A stretch of 64,000 bases of DNA from Cryptomeria japonica (GCF_030272615.1 NC_081407.1:266547574-266611573), one strand, 5' to 3'; positions 45,022 to 57,473 are shown, numbered from the stretch's first letter. A program made the numbers and translations. Notes: generated by a model from the letters alone, not told the origin.

Positions 45022-47338
45022 TGTTGGCATTGTGTTGTCATTGATGTCAAACCGGTATAGAAGGATGCAACCGGTATGATAGATTGTTGGTACCAGTATA
45101 GCAGGATAACTAGTATAGGAGAAGAGTTGATGTGTGGTCATTAATGACCATCATCATGCACAAGAGTTTAAACCGATATGTACCGGTATGCTAGAGGTGT
45201 AGTAAAGTGACCAATGAGCAAAAGGTTGTTGTCATAGTGATGCATACAACCAGAATGAAGAGACTGCATGATGGTTTTTTGATTGTGATGAAGAGGCAGA
45301 ATGTTACTTGAATCATATCAACATCATAGGTGAAGTATGAGCACGCCAATGGATTGCTAGTATAAGGTCAACTAGCAAGACTCCCACCGGATGAAGATAC
45401 TATCATAGGCTAGGTGATAGGTTGATAGAGGGTGTTGCCTCTATGAGAAAGGGTGACATATGTCAACCAGAAGTTGTATCCTCTCCTTGGTAAAGTTACA
45501 CTTGTACCGGCAAAATGATTCCCTGAGACAAGAAGGTGAGTGAATGTAGAGATCGGATGAGAAAGTGGAAGATGATGAAGTCCCAGAGTATAAGATTAGA
45601 GATACACACTAGATTAGCATGTGAGGACAAGGCATCTACCGGAACATAGAAGGAGATTTAAATTGATGAGTTTTCCATCTTGGCAAACCGACAGAGAAAA
45701 GACCCAGTCAAGAGATGATGAGGTCTGCAGTTTCAATCATGAAGTTACCATTATGCAAATGATGTGTTGAGTTGCCACAGTTGCAGAGCATTGGAGGATG
45801 ATGACATGGATTCATCTAGGTGATCACTCGTATGCAGCAGAGTGAATAGAATGAGTAGAAGTGAAAGACCTTCATTGATGAAGGTACACGTGATGAGTCA
45901 CTTCTGATGGTTGTTGAGGTCCGACATGTTTGATGATCAGGCAAACATAATATACCGGCAGGAAGGATAACTAGCAAGGTGATTTGTGCCAGTAGGGTCA
46001 GTGAACCGGTATGTGTGTACCGGTTATGTGTGTGGTTGGTGACTAAGTCTAAACTGACATAAACAGTGTGCCAAGGTGGATGTTGACAATGATGCCACGT
46101 GGACCTGAGGTGGTGAACATGCAGAGGTCGGTGATGTCTAGTGATAGAGAGGTAGTTGTGGTTGGTCAACATTAAATGTTGACTGCAACAATCATGGGGG
46201 AATTATAGGGTTTGTGGCTTGATGAAGGATGAATGAAAAAAGGAAGGTCAGAGTTTTAATGGCGTCATGCTCAAGGCATGAAATCAGCTTGTAGGATGAC
46301 CTCGAGAAGGAAACAGCTAGATCATAAATGTGCCAACTATTTTTCGATGTTGAAGAATAGGGTTAGATTTGCTATTTTTAGAAAATATGCATTGGATGAT
46401 GGAAAATGTGTACAGATGCATTCCTCCAATGTAGGTGATCAATCCAAGGCATACATCAGATTTGATCAGTTGAAGAAGAAACCCTAATTGCCTAAATATG
46501 AATTGGCTTTTGGCGGGAAAATCTGGCTATATGTATGCAAGCCAAAGATACTATTTTGGGTTGCTGAAGGAGAGAGTATTGCTGCTGGATGAGAAAAAGT
46601 AGATGCATGTAAGATAAATCAGTCAAGTTCTCATCAAGGAGATGTAGAAGAGACTAAGTGTGAGGGAGAACCAGGTTGAAGTGTTCAACCTGCAGAAGTG
46701 CAAAATCGGTAGTAACCATACCGGCAAAGAAGAAGTGAAGGAAGTTGCAAAGAAGGCATGCACAGAACAGACAGAGTGTAGTATCGGTGATGAGCAGTAG
46801 AGAAACAAAGAGAATAGGTAGCTAGAAGAGAGAACTGGCAAAGAGAGAACCGACAGTGAACTGGACAAGAGATCCAGTAGAGAGATTTGAAGAAGTGTTA
46901 CAAAATCGATTTGTAACAAGGCTATTAACTTGTAAATGGATATGTTTTGTATTCACAAAGTTGGAGCTCAGTGCAGGGGTTGTAGATCCTTGGGTTGGTG
47001 CCCTAAATCAAGGGTTGGTTCTCCTTGTGTTGGTGCCCTAAAATCAGGGGTTGGTTCCCTAAACATTGTAATTAGAGATTCATTGTGGGGTTGGATTGGA
47101 GCAGTAGTCTCCAACAACATTTCTCACTGAGTTTTTTCCCATCTTGGGTTTTCCTCATATATGTTGGTGTTATGTGATGTCCCTTTGTGTGTGTTTGCAT
47201 TTGTGGTGGTCTCCCCTCTAACCTATAAGTCTGCATTGAGTTAGATCTGATAACTGGTATACTCACATAGGACTGTTAAAGGGAAAAAATTGAGAACCAC
47301 TAATTCACCCCCCTCTCAGTGGTGCATTGTGTCTAACA
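45022..47338 (+). repeat. Element E 3' LTR
   Basis: Partner of 37893-41496, 2317 bp, uninterrupted. It has about three CTCCTTGGGTTGGTGCCC units (46985-47064) against two in the 5' LTR. Confidence 0.9.
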
Positions 47339-47343
47339 GTCTA

Positions 47344-47740
47344 ATCCTCATTTGTCAAATCGTGTAACCACAACTTGTGGATGCAATGACATCTCATCAT
47401 ATTTGGTAGGCTTACCCATCCTTTAACACCTATCACATTTTCTAGTGTATTTAGTTGCATCTTTATGATAGGTTGGCCAATAGTATCATGCATTAAGAAT
47501 TTTGATTGATGTCCTCTTAGCAAAAAAATTTCCTCCACATGGCTCATCATGGAAAGCATGAAGAATATCATAGGTTTCATCCCCTGAACACACCTTCTTA
47601 GGATCTATTGGTCCTGTGTAAAATAGACAGCCTGCAATCCAAGAGAAATTGAAGCTTTTCTCAACCAAGAGCCTTCTCTCTTTTGGAGAAAAGTGAGAAG
47701 GAATCTTGTTAGAAACCAAATAATTTGCTATATCAGCATA
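47344..47740 (-). pseudogene. Element D integrase, zinc-binding N-terminal part
   Basis: Minus strand: SPKERRLLVEKSFNFSWI, GDETYDILHAFHDEPCGGNF and FAKRTSIKIL (47719-47486), then a frameshifted YYWP-type block with CDRC around 47440-47410. This is the HHCC zinc finger and linker that precede the integrase core in gypsy elements. It ends at the target duplication of element E. Confidence 0.78.
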
Positions 47741-47749
47741 CCAGGGGGT

Positions 47750-49260
47750 CTAGACATTTATCAAGAACAAGTGCTCATCAGGGAAGGAGTCATCTATTGT
47801 TGTAGGATTGTCCTGTAGTTGGAGCCTAGAAAGGTAATCTACCACTACATTGTATTTTCCTGGTTTATCAACAACAATGATATAAAACTCCTGCATCAGC
47901 AGCAACCAACTGGCCAATCTTCCTATGATGGAAGATTTGTTCATATGATATTGTATTGATGTATGATTTGTATGAACAAAAAAATGATATCTTGTGATAT
48001 AATGTATAAACTTATTGAGTGCATATATTACTGCCAACGTCTCCTTTTTTGTAATGGTATAATTAAATTCTAGTCCCTGTAAATTTTTGCTGATGAAATA
48101 AATTGTATTTTCTAAATTACCCTCTGTTTGTCCCAAAACTACACCTATAGCATAGTCTAATGCATCTGTGTGAATGTGGAAGGGCAATGACCAAATAGAG
48201 CCCTTGAGGACTGGTGCCTGAGTTAATGTTTTTTTAAGCTTCATAAAATCTTCATCATATGTTGGGGTCCAATCAAATTCAGCATCTTTGGACAAGAGAT
48301 AATATAAAGGCCCTTCTATCTTACTAAAGTCCTTGATAAACCTTCTATAGTACCCAAAATCTCCAAGAAAACTTCTAACATCCTTTTGCTTGGTGGGAAT
48401 AGGAAGGTTAAGAATGAATTCTATCTTTGTTGGGTCAACCTGAATACCAACCTTAGAAATATGATGTCCAAGGACTATTCCTTCCTGTATCATCATGAAA
48501 CATTTATCACTATTTAGGGACAGACTATAATCTTCACACCTCTATAGTACTTTCTTCAAATTATCCAATCCCTCAAACTTTGAACCATAAGTGGTAAAAT
48601 TATCCATGTATATCTCCATGCAATCATTTAAAAAGTATGAGAATATGCTAATGACAGCTATTTGGAAGGTATTGAAGTATTTCATAACCCAAATGGAAGA
48701 ACAGAGTAAGCATATGTCCCCCAAGGGTAAGTGAATGTGGTCTTTTCTTGGTCTTCTAGGGCAATTCTAATTCGATTGTAACCACTGAATCCATCCAAGA
48801 ATGAAAAGTATTGTTTTCCTGCCAGAGAATCTAACACTTGATCTACAAAGGGTAATGGAAAATGATCCTTTTTAGTTGCTGAGTTGAGTTCCCTATAATC
48901 CACACAAACTTGCCATTTACCTCCCTTTTTATGAACTATAACTAGAGGTGACACCCACTGGCTATCTGATATAGGATAGATAAATCTAACATTTAAAAAT
49001 TTGTGTAATTCCTCTTTAACTATTTCCCTTAAGGCTTGATTAAATCTCCTTTGCGACTGTCTAACTGGTCTACATTCTTCCTTGATATATATCCTATGGG
49101 TATATAACTTAGGATCTAACCCCCTCGTGTCTCAGTAGCCCCATGTAAAAGCCTTCTTATGATGCTTAAGTAGATCAACCAAGTTTTTCTTATGTTCCTC
49201 CATGAGCTGATTATTAATATTCAAACACTTGTTTGGAGTAACTTCTACCTTGGTGGTTAG
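47750..49260 (-). pseudogene. Element D reverse transcriptase and RNase H
   Basis: Minus strand: EECRPVRQSQRRFN (about 49085), WVSPLVIVHKKGGKWQVCVD and YRELNSATKKDHFPLPFVDQ, FSFLDGFSGYNRI, TTFTYPWGTYAYSVLPFGL, and EIYMDNFTTYG at 48620-48590. The palm motif is YMDN where YMDD is expected, so the second metal-binding Asp is lost (GAT to AAT). RNase H follows at about 48200-47750: PFHIHTDALDYAIGVVLG, KKETLAVIYALNKF and YNVVVDYLSRL. The 48496-47750 part is open for 248 codons. It would copy element RNA into DNA. The RT finger frame and the palm frame are separated by a frameshift near 48700. Confidence 0.88.
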
Positions 49261-49266
49261 GTCTAT

Positions 49267-50030
49267 CTAAGTTGCTTCAGTAAGAGAAGAAGTGTGGACT
49301 TCCTGTTGTAACAAAGTGTGCAATATATATGTAGCTACAGGAAATTCTGATGAGGAGGGAGGCAGGAAAATTGAGTGCCAGACACATGAAGTTAACTCCC
49401 GTGATTGGTGTTCCAAACCATAATGATTTTCTATAATATTGGAAAGCACTCTATCTTCATCTTGAAGTTGCATGAATGGTTCTCTATTTATCATCATGAG
49501 GTGATGAATGGAGTTAACTTCTTTTATCTCTTCTCCCACATCAAGAGACACAACTTGTTCTTGGTCAAGCTGAGGTTGTGCAGGTGAATAAAGAGATAAT
49601 TTCTTACTGGAATTCCCATCTAAAATGGTCATATCTCCTGACCGGCACCCAATATATGCATCAGTTGTAGCAAGCCAAGGTCTTCCTAAGATGACTTTAT
49701 ATCCTCCCAATGTGGCCTTAGGATATAGTATCATGAAATATGTTGGATATTCCCAAGAATCCAAAGTAACTACAACATCTTCTACCATACCATCAAGTCG
49801 GATAGTGGAGCTATCGACAAGCTGCAGGACTGTGGGAGTAGGTCAAAGACTGGTTATTTTGAGTCGTTGCATGATGTCCTTAGTCAAGACATTAATGGAT
49901 GCTCCTAAATCTATTAGAGAATTCTTAATATAAGTGCCATTAATGACTATTCCCACAATAGGGCTACCTGGATCAGAGTACCTAGGTATTGTAACCTTGC
50001 CCAACATAATATTAGCCAGTTGTCCCATCG
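49267..50030 (-). pseudogene. Element D aspartic protease
   Basis: Minus strand 50028-49843: LGKVTIPRYSDPGSPIVG, then NGTYIKNSLIDLGASINVL. DLGAS corresponds to the D[ST]GA active site with L in place of S or T. The partner strand follows in the same frame: GGYKVILGRPWLATTDAYIG (about 49720-49650). A variable acidic linker to RT runs to 49267. The protease would cut the Gag-Pol polyprotein. Confidence 0.82.
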
Positions 50031-50540
50031 CATGGACTATTTATGGATCCTTCTTTTTCCTACCAGGTTTCTTCAAACGTACTTTCGCAATGTCTTTACT
50101 ATAGATGAGAACATCCTTGATAGCTTGAAATAATGGAATCTTAACACATGAATTTCAGTTGATCAATGAGGTCAAAGGTTACGTCTTCAATTTGCTCAGT
50201 CTCCTTAGCTTGTAACCTTTGAGTAAATGGAGGTATTTTAGTAACTGAAGGTGAATTATAGGTTGTTGAGCTTGGGTAGACTAATTTGGTTGGTTTGGTG
50301 GGTTATTTAATACTGTTCTCTCTGATGTTACTTTAATTATGACCGAAGGAGATGGATTAGGCAAAGTAGTCCCTAATCTAAGATGAATATTGCCTATATT
50401 GAGAGAGTATGCAAGGTACGGGTTAGGATTAGGAGAATATACTTATTGTTGTTGTGGGGGATTACTATTTGGATTTTGCAGAAGTTGAGATGGCAATTGG
50501 GTAGATTTAGGTGGAGTAGAATTAGGAGAAAGGGGTGGAA

Positions 50541-52024
50541 TTATAGTAGGTTGTAGGTATCCAGAAGGTTTATTTGACCATTGTTGGCCCCCTCTCCATT
50601 GAGAAGTCGGTTGCCAACTTTCATGTGGAGGTTGCCATTACCCTTGAGGTTGAGAACAATTTCCTTGTGGCTGCTATCATCTAGATGAAGGATTGGAATA
50701 ATTTGACCATGAACTTTGGGGATTATACCAAGATTGAGGTGGAAATTTCCAAAGTTTTGAGCATATGGAGGTTGCCACTGATTATTCAGTGCATAAGAGT
50801 TCCCATAAGAACTAGCAAAAGATAATGGATCAGGAGGCATACCCTGTCTTGGGGCTCATGGCCTTCTTTGAGAGACATAGAAGAGTTGTTCATCATCTCC
50901 ATGTACTATCTTGAACTTAGGAACATGGTGATTATCAAGATTAGCAACTAACTTACATTTGCAGTCCTTCTTCTTTTGCCTGTAGTGAGGACAGAATTCT
51001 GCAGGCATTGCTTCAGCTTCTTCATGCTTCTTCTTGGCTTGAAGTGTGTCCAGTTGAGTGGCCATATTTTTTATAATATCTTCCTTTAAATCCTTCAAAA
51101 GATGGCTTAGTTCCATCTGGGAAACTCCATTGCTTGTTGTTGATGAGGACATTCTTGGCCTATAATGCCTATTCTTTTTGGTGGTGGCTCTAGAATATTT
51201 TTGACAAATTTGACTAATTTCATTCCATGATGATTGAGTAATATCTCATCCTCCCATAAGGTCTATAGCATCTGTGCATTCATCATTGATACCCTTTAGG
51301 AATATCAGCTTGAGAGATTCTTCATTTAAATTATTGTGTTTAGACTTCTTGACACAAAATAGAAATATCTCAAGATAGTCTTCTAGACTCTCATCCTCCT
51401 TCTGTGTCATCCTGAAGATATCATTGCCATGGCAGTCTGTTCCTCTACAGTAATCCTTATATTTCTCAAAAAAAAATGATTTCATATCATCCCATGTGTC
51501 TATTGAGCTATTCCCTAAGCTCATAAACCATCTCAGGGAAGACTCTTTCAAAGTAGCAGGGAATATCTTAAGTTTGTGGGAATTTGTAGTGTAATCATAG
51601 CTCCTACAAAGGACATCAAATTCAAACAAAAAAGTGTCTCGGTCCTCTGTAACTATGCCATAGAACTTAGTCAAAGAAGAATTTGGGATGTTCTTGAGGT
51701 TAGCATTGTCATGCAGATCAGAGATGGAAATTCAAACATAGGGTTAGTAGGTGGATTGCCCCCTCCTGGTGGATTACCTCCACCTCCACGTCCCACCATT
51801 GGACCTTGGTAAACAACCAAAGGGTAGTGATCCACTTCAGGTGGTCCAAAAAGAAAATGAAAGCTGTTTTTTGGAAGTTCAAATGCAAGATAGTCAAAAT
51901 TATCTGGGGCTTGATAAAGTTCAGCAAAAGGATTTACATCAGGTGCTTCATAGGGGTTGAGCTCTCTAATATCAGAGTGATTAGGAAGAAATATACCATG
52001 GGAATCTCTTCTTCTTCTATGCAT
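50541..52024 (-). pseudogene. Element D gag
   Basis: Met at 52024 opens MHRRRRDSHGIFLPNHSDIR and ELNPYEAPDVNPFAELYQAP. After a frameshift near 51680 the capsid domain reads MTKFYGIVTEDRDTFLFEFD, LKESSLRWFMSLGNSSIDTW, FFEKYKDYCR and KEDESLEDYLEIF (51674-51246). A linker with CPHYRQKKKDCKC (about 51000) has Cys residues but not CCHC spacing. A Gln/Asn/Pro-rich tail runs to 50541. The stretch 50540-50030 continues in poor condition to protease. Structural protein of the particle. Confidence 0.82.
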
Positions 52025-52133
52025 GCAGATTCAAAAATATTATTTAATAACTTATCTTAGACTACCAAAACAAAACTCTAAGTAACTGAAAAATGAAAGC
52101 TCAAGGCTGTGACAGGTTCTTAGTTTGGCACCA

Positions 52134-52151
52134 TCCCTAGCAACGACGCCA
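52134..52151 (-). promoter_or_regulatory. Element D primer binding site
   Basis: Minus strand TGGCGTCGTTGCTAGGGA, close to the TGGCGCCGTTGCCGGGGA site that pairs with tRNA-Asp in plant gypsy elements; differences are transitions. Confidence 0.8.
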
Positions 52152-52155
52152 AAAA

Positions 52156-55102
52156 TGTTGACCTTCCCAATTAAAATAATAACTCATCTTAAATCCTTAA
52201 CTCGGGGATTGGACATCCATCCTGAATAGATATCATTCCTATGGTTGAGGTTCCATTTACTTGTCAGCCAAGGGACATATTACTTGAAATGGGCCAGCAC
52301 ATTTTGTGCACTAAGTTCCAGTAAAAGCCATTCTATTCTACTGCAGCAAATGAAATTATTGAAATAAACATACATAAATGTAATGACTGGAGTGCTATAG
52401 GAAATATTAATACTGAAAGGTAATTTAGGCAACTAACTATCATCAATGTTCAAAGCTAACAAAAAGGAACTACTCTGTTTGTCTTGGTTGTAGGAACAGT
52501 CACAGGTTCTAGTTCCAATAGTTGTAAGAACAGTCAACTACTAGAACAACAACTATAGAAAAAGAAAATTAACATAACAAATGTACATGATTTCTCACCA
52601 AGTGAGCTCCCTTGGATGAGCATGCCCAAAACTCAAATAGCCTAATATGTTCAAAACACCATCACATTATTCATCATCTCAAAAGTTGTTACATTCTATG
52701 GAAATAGAGAGAAATTATGTCTAACTTTCCAAAACTCTATCTACCCCTGCGAGGAGGTCTAGAACTTTATTTATATGAAAGTTACAACAAACTACTAACT
52801 ACCTAGACCACGCCCAGAAGAATAGGCTAAAGTTTTTATTACAACAAAGAAAGAGGGAAGAGTCAACCACAAAGATTGTGGGACATTTATCATTATATGA
52901 CCAAGAATACAGCACAACAGTTCCTGCTAGATTTCCACTCATTGAGGATAGTCATAAGTAAGTTCTTGAATTGCTCTGCTATTCTTCAACCACTCTGTTA
53001 CGACCTTTCCTCATTATCTTCAATGCTTCCAACCGCCTTGACTTAACTTTTAACCACTTGAATGGCATGATCTTCCTTTCTAGCATGGTTTGACCGCACC
53101 TGTTGCTACTTAATAATTCCTTCATCATGAGTTAGTGCGCATAAACACATACATATCCATTTTCTATCAACCATAACATGCATTCATCCACTGGTGCAGG
53201 AGCACCTAGTTGGCCATATGCTTCTTTTTGGACATCATGAGTTATTTTCAATTTAGTGTTATTTAAAGTGTTAATAAGGTCATATGGACCACTTTATGTC
53301 ATCTCATATCATTTTTAATCATCTCATATCAAATTGTAAGGCCTTGGTGCCATGGGAGTCATATAGTTGTAATGGGTCCTGATAGGGTCAAAGTTGATCA
53401 AACTCAATCAAATGTATCCACATAAGTGGAAATTGTGGAATTAGTGTTTTAGGGTCTATTTTGATGTGTCTTGAAGGTATTTTTGAAGTTTATAGTCCAT
53501 ATGTTGAGTAGATAAAAAAAAATTGTCAAAAGAAGAAAAGTTGCTTAGCAACTTTTACATCTTTTTAATGAAAAGTTGTTTCCAACGGTTACCCCTTTCA
53601 AAAATTAGTTGGGGGTAGTTTTTTTGGTTCCAAAAAAGTATAAATAACCCCATTTTTGTGTAGGTTGGTTTTTTGGCATTGTATGTGATGATTGGAGGAA
53701 GAAATCAATAAAATTTGAAGGTTTTCTCTGTAATTTTCCAGAAAATTTGTTGTTATTTCTATCATAACTTCTTTGTCCGTATAGATCAGAATGTAAGGAT
53801 GGATTTTTGGAAATATATGTGAACTACCTTTCATTCAAGACTGATTTTGTGATATTTGGTTGAGTTTTGTGCATTGGGTGAACATTTTTCTAAAATCTGT
53901 CCAGAAACCTTACTTCCAAGGATTTGATCAAAGAAATGTAAAAATATCTCCATTCCACTGAGTGATATCAATGAAAATTGGTGTAATGTTAGGGATAGGT
54001 ATTTTCTAGATTTTTTTTACTCCATTTTTTTAGGGACCAAGGTTGGATTCATCTTTGGAGCAATGAATGCCTAACATCTTCATGTGTTAGGCCAACTGCA
54101 TGGAAATGAGGCTTGATGTAGGTCTGAGACAAATCTGAATGTTTGGGCACTTAAAATTGGTGGAATTTATGGTTTGGAGACATAATACAAGTGTTGGATC
54201 CTTTTTTTTGTTGTTTTCATAAGTTTTTGAGGTACCTCCTTTGTAAAAGTGGCATAATTAGACCTATTTGGAACTAGGACCAGTCCATTTTTGAGACATA
54301 CCTTCCAAATAAACCCTATTCCCTTTTGATATATGTTTTATAAAGTTCAAATGGGTATCTAAATCAAGTTTTATTTTTTTTATATCGATTCTTTTTTTAA
54401 ATTTATGGCCAAAATAGACATGTTGTTGCTCTAATTAGGCCTTGGGACAGAAATATCAGTCAATCATTGAGCCCTATGTTCCAAAACAACCTATAGAGGT
54501 TTTGACATGTGTTGTGTAACTCTAAAAAGGGTATCTTAAAAGGTTTAATTTTTTTTTCTTTGATCAATTTATTGTAATTTATTTCCAAAATACCCTCAGC
54601 GTAGGGCTAGTAGAGTATAGGAGCCATTACAAGGCAACCCTCATAAGTGTTTTGGGACTGAACCCTTTCACATGGAGATTTAATTTGATGTCAAAAAAAA
54701 AATTATAATCTTTCCCCAAGGTTCCTTGTTCTTTTTTGAATTTATGCTAAGTTTCGTGCAAACCGGGTTGAGGGAGTATTGCCTAGTGAATTGATGAATG
54801 GGTGTATTTTTCCTTGAACCTTTGAAACTTGCCTTGATATTTGGTTTGTGATTTTTTTATCCACTGATATCCTCTACATAATCCACATATAAATTTATCA
54901 TAATAATTCACATAGTTGCACGAATATATTAGCCAAAACTATACAAAATTCAGTTAATGTCCAACATGCATAGGATCAAAACCTCTAGGAAGATTATCTG
55001 ACAGATGCACCCTATACCCTTTACATTGTCCAATAATTCAATTTAAACCATGAAAAACATAACAGCTATGAACACAAAAAGATCTACTATTTCAGCTCAT
55101 CA
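52156..55102 (-). repeat. Element D 5' LTR, containing insertion G
   Basis: TGTTGACCTTCCC ... CAGCTCATCA on the plus strand. Without G and its 6-bp duplication it is 1252 bp, the same as the 3' LTR. Confidence 0.9.
53192..54880. mobile_element. G: 1.7-kb insertion, probable solo LTR
   Basis: Flanked by a perfect ATCCAC duplication (53186-53191 and 54881-54886), absent from the same site in the other D LTR. Starts TGGTGCAGGAGCACC, with an inverted GGTGC/GCACC, and ends CTCTACATA. Near 53640 it has TATAAATAA and AATAAA about 70 bp later, as in an LTR promoter and poly(A) region. No coding potential or terminal inverted repeat. A TG..CA reading would end at 54878 and lose the duplication. Confidence 0.65.
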
Positions 55103-56379
55103 GGGACTTCAGACTGTAGATGACATTTGGGAAAAGCTAGACACCTTGTATGAAGGAGATAAACATGTCAAAGTTGCTAAGCTACAGAGTTTTAAAGGAA
55201 AGTAAGAGATGTTGAAGATGGGAGAGGATGAGAAAATATCATTCTTTATGGCTAAAGTGAATGAAATTTTCATGAACATCATATGTGTCGGTGGAACTCT
55301 TGAAGAAGATGATATTGTTGCTAAAGTGATGAGATCTTTGTCTCCTACCTACAAATCTAAAGTTACTACTATAGATGAGATCTGGATTGTGACTATTGTG
55401 AAAAGAGACATGTTGGTTGGTAAACTTGCTACATTTGAGTTGAGTGAATTTGGAGAATCACATTGTAAATCTGAGACTACATTTAAAGCCTCTGTATCTA
55501 GGAAGCAGGAAGTATGATCCAGGAGAAAGTTCATCTAGGGTTTCCAGATATGAAAGAGAAATGAGAGAGATGGAAGAATAGGAAAGAGAGTTGGATTAGC
55601 CTGAAGCACTTATTGCTCAGAGATTACCTAAGGGATCCGATAAGTATTATGGAAATGATGGAAAGTTACCTTTGAAATGTTTCTCTTGTAATAAGATAGG
55701 ACATTTTTCTTCTAGGTGTCCTAAAAGAATGTCAAGGTATGATAAGCATGATAAATTTGATAAGAATGATAGAAATCAGAAGCATGATAAGTATGATAAG
55801 TCTTATAAGCCTAAGTGGAAGTACAAATATCAGAAGAAATGTTATTATGTTGTTGATGAAGATGTGACAGATGAAGAGTCAGTGAATTCAAAAGATGAAT
55901 TTGTATTTATTGCTATCAAGGAAGATAATCCGGTACTAGTGAATTCTACAAGTTGCATTGTTGAGGGGAAAGCTTTGGCTGCTAAGGTTGAAGAAAAATA
56001 TGAATGGGTAATTTACAATGGTTTTTCACATCATATGACAAGTGATAAAATTAAATTTGTGAATATGGAGAGGCATGATGGTGGTATAGTAAGATTTGGA
56101 TATGATAAAGCTTGTGTAATTCATGGTACAGGTTTTATTTCCTTTGATGGTAAGCATAATATTGATGATGTCTTATATGTTGAAGGTTTGAAGCATAATA
56201 TTTTGAGTGTTGGACAAATGGTTGATAAGGGATATGATTTTCAATTCAAGAATGGTAAATGCAAGATTTTGAATGCCTTCAGTATAGAGATTGCATTAGG
56301 AACTAAGACTACAAGTAATATCTTTCACTTGAATGTCGGTGAGAAAAGTTGTTTAATTGCTCAGATAGATGAAAGATAG
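55103..56379 (+). pseudogene. Element C gag C-terminus, zinc knuckle and protease
   Basis: Continues copia gag after D: LQTVDDIWEKLDTLYEG, EDEKISFFMAKVNEI and MRSLSPTYKSKVTTIDE (55103-55517). After a frameshift, CFSCNKIGHFSSRC at about 55678 is a complete CCHC knuckle, followed by a Lys/Asp-rich run. The protease site reads EWVIYNGFSHHMTSDK (about 56005), where WVIDSGCSHHMT is the plant copia norm, so the catalytic Asp is now Tyr. VLYVEGLKHNILSVGQM confirms copia protease. The last 235 codons are open. Confidence 0.87.
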
Positions 56380-57248
56380 TTGTAGCATAGAAGGATATGT
56401 CATGTTAATTTTGATGGCATGATTAAGATAAGTTCTACTCAAGTTGTTAAAGATTTGCCTAAGATTGTGAAACCTTCTAATCTACTATGTAAAGAATGTC
56501 AGTTGGGAAAGCAAACAAGAATTTCATTTAAGATTAAGTAGTATACATCTCATGGACTATTAGATCTTGTGCATACTAATTTGTGTGGTCCTACAAGAGT
56601 GAGAAGTGTGCAAGGTGATAGATATTTCATGTTGTTGATTGATGATTATTCAAGAATGATGTGGGTTACTTTTCTAAGAGAGAAATCAGAAGCACTGGGA
56701 AATTCAAGATATTCAAAGCTAAGGTGGAGATAGAGATAGGATTGAATTTTAAATGTCTGTGATCTAACAAAGGAGGAGAATTCACATCCAATGAGTTTAA
56801 TTCATTTTGTGAAAATAATAGAATTAGAAGACAGTTATGTACTCCTAGAACCCCTCAGTAGAATGGAGTTGTTGAAAGGAAGAATAGAACTATTTTGGAT
56901 GTTGCTAGGACTATGTTCATTGAAGGAGATGTTGTGAAAACCTTTTGGAGAGAAGTTGTTAGCACTGTTGTATGCACATTCAACTAGGTGCATATAAAAG
57001 GTGACACCAGTAAGACTCCTTATGAATTATGGTTTGGTCATGTTCCTACAGTTAGATATTTCAGAATTTTTGGAAGAAAATGTTATATCAAAAGAGATGA
57101 GGATATAGAAAAGTTTGATGCAAGATGTGATGAAGGAATATTCTTGGGTTATTCTACTAAGAGAAAGGCCTACTGGTGTTACAATCAAAGGTTGAAAAAG
57201 ATAGTGGAAAGTGCAAATGTGAAGGTTGATAAATGCCATGGAAAGTAG
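56380..57248 (+). pseudogene. Element C integrase
   Basis: HRRICHVNFDGM and CKECQLGKQTR (about 56390-56515) form the HHCC finger. The core has LVHTNLCGPTRV (Asp to Asn in HTDLCGP), SNKGGEFTS (Asp to Asn) and QXNGVVERKNRT with the catalytic Glu (about 56850-56890). TPYELWFGHVPTVRYFRIFG and IFLGYSTKRKAYWCYNQR lie near 57020-57190. Both catalytic Asp codons changed by G-to-A. Stops at former Gln and Trp codons are frequent. Confidence 0.87.
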
Positions 57249-57473
57249 ATTAGAGCATGTGGATATGAATTTGATGATCAAGATGTTATTTCAAAGGAAG
57301 TGCATACTGAGAGCCTAAAGTAGAATGGTCTGATAGAGATAGTTAATCTAGATATTGCTAATGCCGATGAAGAAGTTCAAGAACTTGAGAATTAGAATAA
57401 TCAAAAGACTCTGAGGTATGTAAAATTAAATCATTCATAAAATTAGATCGTTGGTGACAAAAATAAAGGTGTA

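Larger units (their letters stand above)
37893..47338 (+). mobile_element. Element E: pol-less copia-type LTR retrotransposon in the integrase of D
   Basis: Perfect 5-bp duplication GTCTA (37888-37892 and 47339-47343) bounds LTRs of 2326 bp (F subtracted) and 2317 bp. A Met-tRNA primer site, a gag-like gene with coiled coil and two CCHC knuckles, a 1.5-kb noncoding spacer and a polypurine tract lie between. No pol is present. LTR divergence is about 9% in the first 325 bp by eye. Unlike A and B, the protein starts with a recognisable copia gag N-terminus and there is no second gene. Confidence 0.9.
32759..55102 (-). mobile_element. Element D: Ty3/gypsy retrotransposon with extra 3' gene, interrupted by E and G
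   Basis: LTRs are 1252 bp each once insertion G is subtracted (32759-34010; 52156-55102). The flanks GGGAT and GGGAC match at four of five bases, and C gag joins in frame across D. On the minus strand: primer site of TGGCGYCGTTGCYRGGGA type (tRNA-Asp class of gypsy elements), gag, protease, reverse transcriptase, RNase H, integrase, then a 2.3-kb extra coding region before the polypurine tract. The pol sequence resembles the Tat/Athila branch, where extra 3' genes are known. Divergence of the LTRs is about 9% by eye. Multiple frameshifts inactivate it. Confidence 0.9.

Noticed and set aside
44811-45141. Two minus-strand frames across the polypurine tract of E
   Set aside because: They are antisense to the conserved tract and LTR start and have no similarity to proteins.
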